DNA of 64,000 nucleotides from Cyclina sinensis (taxonomy: Eukaryota > Mollusca > Bivalvia > Venerida > Veneridae). The stretch covers positions 39,356,780-39,420,779 of the forward strand of contig JAAONU010000001.1 of the NCBI GenBank assembly GCA_012932295.1, given 5' to 3'. Position 1 is the stretch's first letter. Each line of letters begins with the position of its first letter. Under the pieces are notes generated by a model. That model was not told where the DNA came from. It did no database searches and saw nothing but the letters and a program-made list of their open reading frames with translations. This document shows, one piece after another, positions 24,701 to 36,700 of this stretch. The position numbers were made by a program, and so were the translations under genes.

Positions 24701-27700
24701 TGCATGTAACATTGTACCAACCTCCTCTTTGGCTCAACACAAAAAAATAGTTCAGAGAGCTCGGTTAAAAACAAAATACTCACATTTTTTCAAATGTGAT
24801 CGAGCAATCGACAATGTGCTGGCGCCATCGGCATTGTGAAAGAGCCCTCGAAAATGTGACAGAGCCAACACCATCATCCATAAAGAGTTGTTATTGTGGA
24901 ATTATACCGATCGAAATTCAGGTCTAGACTAAATTGCATGAGTTGATAAAGACTTACTTTCTTGAAATGTTTCGAATATTTGTTCAATCAGATTCCTTCA
25001 TGTTTCACGTATGTGAACTAGTTTTTCATTACCCAATAATAGTATATTCATAATTTAACGACTTAGAAGTTAGTGTTAAAGCAATGAACATGACTAAAAG
25101 AAACATGGAGGAAAGAATTTTCGAGGCACCACATCGGCGAAAACGAATGAAAGAAAACGCATCCAAGGTTCAAGCTCCAAAAACGCAAATGAAATACTCT
25201 AGATTAAAGACAATATTTTCGGCAGCTAAACATTCTACACCTTGGAAAACATCAAAAAGAACATTGAATTTTTTACTTGAAAGCCATTCAATCAGTGATG
25301 AAGAAGTTATTTGTACTCATTAGACGAACATTTCATAGATAGCGATGTAGCAGATATTGAAGAACCTAGCTCAATTAGTTCGGAATATGAAGCAGAAGTC
25401 ATTGAAAACGATATACCCAATAATGCTGGAAAAGAAGACAAAACAATATCCGATCTTTTCAATAAAGTTTTACCAACTTTGAAAAAAAAAGAAATCAGGC
25501 CGTCGCTTTTTTGTGTGCTTTTTAACATACAATATTAACACTTATTGAATGAGGTGTTGGCTCGATCACATTTCCAATGGCTCTTCCACAATGCCGATGG
25601 CGCCAGCACATTGTCGATGGCTCTATCACATTTGAAAAAAATGTATTTTGTTTTTAAACAATCTCTGTGAACAATTTTTGTGTTGAGCCAAAGAGGAGGT
25701 TGGAACAATGTTACATGTACGATTATGTGAGCCAACATCTACTTCACGGTAGAGAAATGACTCAAGGAGTGTCTCCTCGTGAAAGAAAACACACGAGTTG
25801 ATATTTGGTACAAGTTCTAGCAACGTCATTTTGGGGTATTTCTTATTGAAATTGCATCCAAAATGATGAGAAAAATGTTCTACGTGGCATGACATTCTTC
25901 GATTTTTGAAAAACAAGCATGTTCTTTAAAAACGTACATTTTTATAAAATGTGCTTACCTTTTTCAGCCTTGTTTTGGTCGAGGGCTCTACAACGGAAGT
26001 GTCGAGGGCTCTCATTTAAACAGATCACCAAAATGTGAAAGAGCCACCGTTTAGTAGGGGTGATGTAAGGGAAAAAAAAAAAAAAAGTTTTTAGTTGGCC
26101 TATGACTGTGAGCTGTCCATAAAAATAACCCTCTTATCTAAAACTAATCACACATACTTTATCAGTTTGCAAACAAGTTTATCAAGCATATAAAAGGTAT
26201 TCATGTATCTTTGAACAATTTACACAGTTAAAACTTCGATTATATTATATAGATTATTTTTCCAAAGGCAGTGCCATAAAAATGTTCTCTGTCATAAAAC
26301 ATAATTTCAAAATACAACTGTGCAGTTAACTATTTCTCTCTGCCAAAACAGAAAGAGTCACAAATCATAATAAGAAAACACCAGTCATTTTCAAATCTAA
26401 CCAACATTTAAAATGCTGTTGTGAGTGTATCTTTCTACTTGCGAGACACTGCTATTGAATGGAAAAAGTTTTGTTTTTAAAGAAAAACAACAAAACAGTA
26501 CTAAACGAAATTATTCAGAAAAATTATTTAAGATTTTTTTTCTGATAAAGACATTTTAAAAAACCTTATAGTATAAATGATTTTAAAGGTATTGCTTTAT
26601 AATCATTATTATTTTCTACAACTGAAGAATATAGGCATGAATGACATTGTCAAAAGAGGGGAGATGAAAAACATTCCAGTATATAAAATCTTAAAAGAGA
26701 CTGGAGGCTAGCAAAACATTTTTTAAATAAAAAAGAGACGAAAGATGATAAAACTAATATTAAATATAAACAGGTAGATTTAGGTGGTAAAAACAGAAAG
26801 AAAATTAACATGCCTTAAATCAATAATAAAGAATAGAACATGGATATTAAGATCTGGGTGCCTTTCAACAAAATCTATACTGTCAGTGCCAATGAATTGG
26901 TTTTAAAAGCTAAGTATTAAATTTCTACTGAACAATGCAATAGAAATTGATCAAATACTTAAAAATTCTCAATCATTTCAATTTTAAGGTTTCAAAGTTT
27001 ATTGGCAACATCGACAAATACTTATCTTTGGCCATTTACAGAAATATCTACTCGTATGGCAAAGACATAATAGCAGAACAAAAACAACACAAACAGCTTA
27101 CATGGATATACAAAGCATTAAGAAACAGTAACATCTGGCAAGGCATTTTGACGTATCCCCGTTGCATATTTGATATAATTACATACACGAACAAGATATG
27201 GTTTTCTTTTACAGGTCATAACATTTATAAATTTTTGCATAGTAGGCCATGACATATTGCCCAAATACTTTTTTTCTAATTTCAATAATAATTTGTAAAT
27301 TTCTAATTTCAATAATAATTTGTAAATATTAAACATTCTATCGGGAACTATTCATAAAAGTCAAATACTGAATAATATATTCAGAAAAAAGTATTTGAAT
27401 AAATTTAATAGTAGACTTTTCAAGGAAAGCTAAAAATGAAAACCATATGAACACCATTTTAAGAATCTTAAAAAACAGACCACTTGAAATAAATGCAACA
27501 TGGGTATGGAAATGTATGAGTTATGTACCTTGTGCTTTCTTAAAGGATGAAAGTATATTTTTCTTCCTTGTACCCAGAGATCTACACGAAACAACATTTA
27601 TATAATAACATGCAACAAACATACTGCATAAGATTCATAAACCTAGAATAATGATTACAAACTAAGAACAAAACTAAACAAAAGAAGTTAATTGTAATTG

Positions 27701-30700
27701 CATTAATTGTATTCAATATAAAGCCACTTAAAATCTCAAGATGCATTTCAAGTAGTATATGTATCAAATTTCTAGTCACGACTAATAAAAATAGATAAAA
27801 TGTAACACAATCAAACACACTTCACTGGCTCTGTATGGCAAATACTATGGCAAGTCAATGTGAATAAAAAAAGGTTCACCATACTAAATATATAGTTTAA
27901 TATTTCTTTTAATTTGTTCAGTTTATATTGACATTTGGGACTAACTAAATACTTAAAGTGATGAATATTTATCTCTATCTATCTATTTGAGTTTATCTGT
28001 CATCGTTAACTGTTGCCCATATGACTGACGCCCCCTTCAGAGATTAGTTATTTTATATTGTGGGGACAGTGCAAGAAACAGAAAGCATCCCATTTTCAGA
28101 GACATCCCTGGTTCTTTTGCATGCTCAGTGTACAGCACTGATACGTGGGACCTCAGTTTAACATCTCATACAAAAGACAATTAGTAATGTTAGTGGAGGA
28201 GCATGGGATCGAACTTGCGACTGCTGGATTACCAGACCAACATGTTACACCTGGACCACCTGATATGCTAAAATTTAGATATTTACCTTCACATCTCCTT
28301 CTTGAACTAATGGAGTCACCTTGAATATCACACCTAGTCTGTTTGCTTTCCGGAAAGACACCACACTGAAATTATAGAATTTAATGTACTTGTTTCTATG
28401 ACAAGGTAACAATATTCTGTTAAAAGAACTGTGTGTATTCTGAACAGGGAAAAAATCTACCGGTACTATAACCACAGTACAATTTCAGAACAATAAACTT
28501 TCACTTAAATTTAAACATGATACTGGCTTGCATTTGAAACAATACTTTACATATCTAGAGGTGAATGCTAAAAAGTCCTATCTGCTTCTTCATTTTATAG
28601 CACTGATAAACTTGACAAACCCTTGTAAGGTAAACAAAGAAACCCTTGTAAGGTAAACAAAGAAACCCTTGTAAGGTAAACAAAGAAATGCTTGTAAGGT
28701 AAACAAAGAAAACCTTGTAAGGTAAACAAAGAAACCCTTGTAAGGTAAACAACGGAAACCTTGTATATCAAATAGCTCAACTTAACCTTGAGGCAGATGA
28801 GGTAAGATTGTATTTTGCTCTAAGAAAAAATTAATTAAACTAGTTGGTACTATTTATTGCTTTGTATATTTTGCTGTATATCTAATAAGAGCTATATCCT
28901 GTTATCTCAACCTCCATAAATAAATCCAAGTGTTTTATCATAATTTATGTAAACTTCACAGTAAAAAAAACAAGAGGGCCATGATGGCCCTGGATCGCTC
29001 ACCTGAGTACTATGGCTGTAGGTTTGCTGTTAAGCAGTATTTCATTTTTTAATTGAAAATATGTAAGTGCCTACAAACAAATTATGTAAAATATCAGTCA
29101 ATAAATAAAGGCTCTATGACAGAAAGTAGAAATATCTATTATAAGCTATGGTGACCTTGACCCAGTGACCTCAAACCATACCCATGGGTAGAAGTCCATG
29201 CAAGAAACCTATATATTGAATATCAAAGATATTGGACTATAAATGAAGGCTTTATGAGGTACAGAAGATAAATCTATTTTTAGCCTCCGTGACCTTTAAC
29301 CTAACCTAATAATTTGAACAACCAAACAACCTTTCTAACAAACTGCCAGGATATTTGGACTGAAACAGTAGCCTCTAGAGCCTTAACAAGATATTTCTAT
29401 TTTTGGGCTCTGTGACCTAGTTTATGACCCCAGATGACCCATATTCGAACTTGACCTAGAAACCATAGAAATAACCTTTCTGACATATTTCCAGAATATT
29501 TGGGCTGAAAATGTTACATGTAGAGTGTAAACAAGGTTTTTCCAAATTTAAGCTCTGTGACCTAAGTTTTGACCCCAGATGACCCATATTTGAACTTGAC
29601 CTAGAAATCATCGAAACAACCTTTCTGACATATTTCCAGGATATTTGGGCTGAAAATGTTACCTCTAGAGTCTTAACAAGGTTTTTCCATATACAGGCTG
29701 TGTCACCTAGTTTTTGACCCCAGATGACCCATATTCCAACTTCACCTAGAAATCATCTTAACAAGCTTTCTGACAGTTTTTCAGGAAATTTGGGCTAAAA
29801 TGTTACCTCTTAAGTGTTAACAAGGTTTTACCATATTTTGGCTGTTTGACCTAGTTTTTGAACCCACATGACCCATATTTAAACTGGAGCTAGAAATCAT
29901 CAAAGCAACCTTTCTGACATATTTCCAGGATATTTGGGCTGAAAATGTTACCTCTAGAGTGATAAAAAGGTTTTTCCATATTTGGTCTCAGTGACCTAGT
30001 TTTTGACCCCAGATGACCCATATTCGAACCTGGGCTAGAAATCATCCAAATAACCTTTCTGATATGTTACAAGGATATTTGGGCTGAAAATGTTACCTCT
30101 AAAGTGTTAACAAGGTTTTTCCATATTCAGGCTCTATGACCTAGTTTTTGACCCAAGATGACCCATATTCGAACTTGACCTAGAAATCATCGAAACAACC
30201 TATCTGACATATTTCCAGGATATTTGGGCTGAAAATGTTACCTCTAGAGTGTTAAAAAGGTTTTTCCATATACAGGCTGTGTGACCTAGTTTTTGACCCC
30301 ACATGACCCATATTCAAATTTGAGCTAGAAATCATTTTAAAAAGCTTTCTGACAGTTTTTCAGCAAATTTGGGCTAAAAATGTTACCTCTAGAGTGTTAA
30401 CAAGGTTTTACCATATTTGAGCTGTGTGACCTAGTTTTTGACCCCACATGACCCATATTTCAACTTGAGCTAGAAATCATCAAAACAACCTTCCTGACAT
30501 ATTTCCAGGATATTTGGGCTGAAAATTTTACCTCTAGAGTGATAAAAAGGTTTTTTCATATTTGGTCTCAGTGACCTAGTTTTTGACCCCAGATGACCCA
30601 TATTCGAACTTGTGCTAGAAATCATCGATACAACCTTTCTGACATATTTCCAGGATATCTGGGCTGAAAATGTTACCTCAAGAGTGTTAACAAGGTTTTT

Positions 30701-33700
30701 CCATATTCAGGCTGTGTGACCTAGTTTTTGACTCCAGATGACCCATATTCGAACTTGACCTAGAAATCATCGAAACAACCTTTCTGACATATTTCCAGGA
30801 TATTTGGGCTGAAAATGTTACCTCTAGAGTGTTAACAAGGTTTTTCCATATTTGGGCCCTGTGACCTAGATTTTGACCCCAGATGACCCATATTTCAACT
30901 TGAGCTAGAAATCATGGAAAGAACTTTTCTGACAAATTTCCAGGATATTAGGGCTGAAAATGTTACCTCTAGAGTGTTAACAAGGTTTTTCCATATACAG
31001 GCTGTGTGACCTTGTTTTTGACCCCACATGACCCATATTCGAACTCGTCCGAGTAATTACTGGGAGAAGCGTCCTGACCATGTTTCGTGACAATTGGAGC
31101 AAAAATGTGACCAGTAGAGTGTTAACGAACTAAATGTGAACGGACGACGGACGACGGACGACAGACGACGGACGACGGACATTCATCGATCCTAATAGCT
31201 CACCCTGAGCCAGCTCAGGTGAGCTAAAAAAAAATAGATGGGTGTTCAGTGGAACACTTGTGTCGCCCTTGAGTACTCTGTCAGAATAACTAAAAAGGTA
31301 ATCAAGAGCCTGCAGGAAAAGACAGCATGCTTGTCAAAGTACAACAAGACCTGTCCACAGACAGCATACTCCACTTTTCTCAGTGCTGGATAATTAATTA
31401 TAAGCCAAGTTAAACAAGAGGTCCAAGTGAAAAAAATTTGAGTGGGGGAGGATAAGGGGGCAGGGGACATATTCGAACTTTGGCCCTGGTGAAATTTCTT
31501 AATAAAACAGACTTGGTGTTTTGAAGGTATTGAAGATTATTGAGAATGTTTTGTCAGTGTAATTCTTTGTCATTTGTGTGTAGGAAATGAGCAATATTTC
31601 TGGATTTATGCACGAAACTAAACATTTGGTAGCTTTGTATGCATTTTTGACTCTTCAAAAGGAGGTATGGAAACTGAAAATGTATACATTGACTGCTGCT
31701 GCAAAACCGGCAAGGGACTTTGATTTTATTTTGTGAAAAATCTAAACGTATGACCGCTACTTTATTGGGCATTTTTGAAGTTTTCAATAACTGTACTGCA
31801 GATAAATATTAACATTAAAACAATTGGGGCTATTTTGAATGTTATACATCTTCATGAAGTTTGGCCATATTCAGCTTTTTCCACTGTGATTTTGGGTGGG
31901 TGGGGGACAATATATATTGCTATCAGATTTTATTATCAGGAACAATGAATGGAAACTGTTACTTTCTTAAATGTATGTTATATATGCTTGAATAATGCAA
32001 AGTGACAGGTTTGTTGCTTGTGTAGAATGTTTCGAAATAATAAGAATGGTATTCACGGCCACTCGGACCTTAGAAATTGCTCATTTTTATGTCCCCTGCC
32101 CCCTAAGTACCTAGTCATACAAGATGAGAAAAAAAAATTGGGTCAAGCACTTATGTATTTGAAAAAGAAAGAAAAAAAAAATCCAGCCCCTGTGGAAGGG
32201 GGGGAGGGGGTTGAGGATGGATGGGGAGTCGAGTACCTATGTATTTAGAAAAAAAAATATAGAGCGGGGAGGGTGGGGGGAGTACTTACCCATCTCATGT
32301 TAGTTAATATATTATTTTTAGGCTTAAGAAGTTTTTTTCCAATATATCAGTATAAGCACAATCAAGTGACCCCTGGGGTGGGGTTAACTGTGACCCCAGG
32401 GACATGGGTATCAAAAATCTTTACAGGGGTTTTGCTGGTGAATTCCAAGTTTGAATGGAATATCGCTGACACTTTTTGAGACATGGACATAAAGAAAAAG
32501 GTTAACCAAGAAGTTTTAACTTGGAAAAGGGGCATAACATAAAATAAATTTGAGGGTTATCTGCCCTTGAGAAATGGTGTTGTCTTAAGAGATACAAAAG
32601 TAAGTATTACAATTGGAAAGTTTGATGAAGAAATATTAAGAAATGGCCTAGTTATAGCCAATTTTAAGTTTTCATGACAAGATCCAAGTACAAAAAGGGG
32701 CATAACTCTGTCAATTGTGACCTTGACCTACACATTTTGGCATCATCATGAGCCTGTTGTCGTAAGCAATATAATTTGAAAGTTTCATGACGAAATGTTA
32801 AGAAATGGCAAAGTTATTGCCAACGTTAAGTTTTCATGACAAAATCCAAGTACAAAAAGGGGCATAACTCTGTCAAATGTGATCTTGACCTAAAGATTTT
32901 GGCATCATCCCGACCCTGTTGTCATAAGCAATATAATTTGAAAGTTTGATCAGATAATGTTTAGAAATGGCAAAGTTATAGCCAACGTTAAGTTTTTATG
33001 ATGGACCAACGGACAAAGCAATCCCTATGTATCACCGTTTCTTTGAAAGGGTGACACAAAAAAAGTGTAAGGAGTAATTCTATCAATATCTATAAAAAAT
33101 CCTTGCCAAGAACTGCTTCTCAACTTATTATACAGTACATGAGAACTAATATCTGAGACACCAAAAAAAAATGGCATAACATCTGCAGTTGTTAACAGTA
33201 CCAGATATTTAACTAGTTTTCCCTTTAAGAAGTTGCTTTTTATTAAACTAGGTATAACATATAAACTCTAGTCATTCTCAGTTTAAAATCATGTCCCTGT
33301 TTACATCTGCTTCTTTAAAGTGGGCTAATTTTGCTAGGATATGATATCATACACCACTCATTTTCATTAATTTGTGAGTTTAGCCTGAAAATTTTTACTG
33401 ACTATCAGCAGAATTGTTACTTAAAGGATAAAAACACATCCTTTGACCTTGACTATGATAAAATGACCTTGACCTGTAGTAAGTAGTGAGGGGCATCAAC
33501 ATTCTTTCCATATTCCCTTTCAATGTTTTGTTCACTTTTATATTTAAAACTCATCTGGAAATAACCTTTTCTCTCTAACCATGAACTTTCTTACATAATT
33601 TATTCAATTACATGACTAATTCTGAGTCAATATAACTGATAAGTATGGTGTGTACATCGCACTATGAGTTCAAAATGGGAAAACAAGTAACAAAGTGTTA

Positions 33701-36700
33701 ACTACCGGTATGATCTCAGACAGGAAATTGGTAACAATTACTGAAACTCAGGAAATGAATAACAGTTTGTCAACCTATAAGGGGATTTTATCAAAGTCAT
33801 TGAAATATCAATTACAATAACACAGGGAGACAACTCCAGTTACTGCTAGCTTTAATTGTCCTATATTAGTTTCTCTTTATTGTGGCTCAAAGTGACAATT
33901 TTAACTGACCTCTGTTGAAATCTGTAAAGAATATATTTCACAAATAGGTAACCATAGGTAATATTTGGAACACATCTGTATAATTTTTGCACCTTCATTG
34001 TGAAGAACAGTAAGACTTAGACTGGACCAAACAGGATTTTTATTATTAAAACGGTCTATTGTCTCACTTCAGAGTTTGCCAAAAGTATGCTTGATCAAAT
34101 ATGAAATGATGCTTTGGCAGTACAAAGGCTAAATAAACTGTACTTTATAAAAGTATCTATAGCATGGACTTGTAAAACACAGAAAACATACGAATTAACT
34201 TGTTTCTTTGGCACTAAATAAAACTATTCATAAATGGCTTGAATGAATATGGACAGATCATCAAAGTAACAGACTTTGAAATCATCAAATGGAGAGTTTT
34301 CTGTTTGCTTTATTCGCATCCAAAACTGAAGGCAGAAAAGAGAGGTTCTAAGAAAAAATGTCTGTAAGATAAGATAGCGAACACAAGAAATATCATCTTG
34401 GTCTTGCAGCAACTAAGCTATGCAGATCTGAATCAAAAATCTGTCCAAGTATTTAAGCGCAGTTAAAAAAGGTCAGGTCTGTACAGTAAGCATTTCATGT
34501 AAGACAGGCATTATTATAAAATGATTGGAATTTGGACCTTATGTCAAAAATATTATGCAAAAAAATCCATTATACAAATACATATATCATAAAAATCTGA
34601 TAAAAGGTCTCTAATGATGAATTTTCTCTATCAATGCTAAGGATATAAGAGAAAAGGTCAATAATTCTCCTTTTTACTGAAAAATCATGCTTTAAGTGGT
34701 TGAAAGATATACAAAGCATTTACTACATGAGTTCATATTAATACTAGGAGAAATTGAATATGAACACATAATGTATTCACCTGGAATCATCCTTGAAATC
34801 TTGTTGTGAGTGAAGTTCATCATACATGGTTGTATCATCACGATGTGCAAGTATCAACTCCTTTTTAGGTAACTCAATCTGAAATTAACAATGGAAAATA
34901 CAGCTGTTACCCTCTTAAATCTTTGTGCTTTAAGCTAGCTCTAAACTGATAACTGTATTTTCCGTATTGAACACTTTACCAAGCTTCTAATTAAGCTAGC
35001 TGAGAGGGCCATGTTATGTATTGTATAAACTTAGCAACCCTGTTATAAATGACAGACATCAAATTTCAAGTATATTTTTGTTAACTAACGGATGTTTCTA
35101 GAGCTATTAAGCACTGCTGACTTGTATTAAACTGGGTATTTTTCTGACTAGTTTTTGCAAAGATTTTCCCCTTAAATTTCATATTTGTGGCTTGAATATC
35201 TTTTTCATGTGAAAAAGAAAATTTGACAAATAGCTGTCATACATATAACATCTGAGATCAATGTCTAATTTGAGTTTATTATCATCCAACCCTGAAAGTT
35301 TTACTGTCCATGAAAATGAAGGTAATGCCGACTGCACAAGAGTAAGGCCTCTATCTCTGTATATTATCACTGGTCCAGTTTCCCATATGACCAAACCCTT
35401 TGAAGAGTTCAGTTATTTTAGGCTGTGATTGATATTGCAAGGTACAGAAAGTATCCCATAAAAGAGATACTCCTGGTTCTTTTACATGCTCAATAAATAG
35501 TACTGACAATGGGACCTCGTTTTAATGTCTCATTAAAACAACAACATTATATTGGTAGTGGAGGAACTGGGATCAAACTCAAATCTAGCTGTAACTAGTC
35601 AACACATTACTGCAAGACTTCTGATCCAGACCTCGAAATTCATCCTCAACAATATCACTTGCTTACAAGAAGCTGTGAAATACAACTTACCTTACAACGT
35701 TATGTCATAAAATTACTACAGTGGAAGACTGCAAACTGGTAGAGATACAAAAAAGAAACTGAGAGTAAACATTTGACTTAAGGATCAATTTAAGCTGTCA
35801 GAGAACCAACTGCTTTCAATAAACAAGAGGGCCATGATGGCCATGGATAGCTCACTTGAGTGCTTTGGCTGTAGGTAAGCAAACATAAGAAGCAGTATTT
35901 CATTTTCTAATTGAAGATTTGTAGGTGCCTACAAACCAAATATCTAAAATATCAGTCAATAAATAAAGGCTCTATCATTACCTATGGTGACCTTGACCTT
36001 GACCCAAAGACCTCAAACCCCAATTATGGGTAGAGGTAAATGCAAGGAACCAACATACCAAGTATCAAAGATATTGGTCTATAAATAAAGGCTCTATGAG
36101 GTAAAGTAGATAGAATTATTTTTAGCCTCAGTGAACTTTACCCAAATAAAATAATTTGAATAAGCTTGGTAAATGTCCACTATACAATGCTTCATGTCAA
36201 ATTTTAAAATTCTAGACCATGTGATTTTAGACAAGAAGATTTTTAAAGATTTTCTACTATATTGCGATGCTGAACTTGTGACCCCTTGGGCAGGGCCTAT
36301 GGTGACCCCAGGGACATTATTTGAACAAACTTGGTAGAGTTGGCCTATTTCGTAAGTTTTTGCAAAGTTCAAATGAAACCAAAGAGCCTACCTTAGCAGT
36401 AGTTGTCTCCCCTTCATTTCCCTCAACTTGTGCAAACTGTATCTTGGTGTTTGTATTGGCAGGGTTAGAGAAGGTTAAAACAACCTTTGTATCCTTTTTA
36501 TACTTGAGTTCTGTCGGTTGCCCTACCCTTATCTCAGGCAGATGTAACCTGTAATATACATGTAAAGCTAGACAAATGAAGCTGAAACAGTAGACATCTT
36601 ACTTTACCATCTCATAAAAGGCACACCAATCTATGTTACAAGTTGTAGTATGCTACTGAAATATTACATCACATGGAAACGATATCAAGTAAAGTTGAAC

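Larger units (their letters stand above)
24358..26062. mobile_element. 1.7-kb long-TIR transposable element with coding content
   Basis: Left arm 24358-24873 and right arm 25553-26062 are reverse complements over about 510 bp, with point differences and small indels. The element starts CACCCCTACTAAACGG and ends CCGTTTAGTAGGGGTG, and both sides are flanked by ATGTA (24353-24357 and 26063-26067), a 5-bp target duplication. GAGCCCTCGA words recur near the outer and inner ends of each arm. Each arm carries the same inward-facing reading frame, and the 680-bp centre holds another ORF. A 5-bp duplication with CAC ends recalls Transib/RAG-like or some hAT groups, but the Transib heptamer is absent, so I leave the superfamily open. 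Confidence 0.85.

Noticed and set aside
24358..26062. Transib/RAG-like assignment of the long-TIR element from its CAC ends and 5-bp duplication
   Set aside because: The ends do not carry the CACWATG heptamer and no RAG1-like core is present, so the superfamily is left open.
31190..31230. Helitron-type 3' end (hairpin followed by CTAA)
   Set aside because: The hairpin abuts the CTAA instead of lying about 10 nt upstream, and the matching 5' TC end is missing. Only a general Pearl/Helentron-like call is made.
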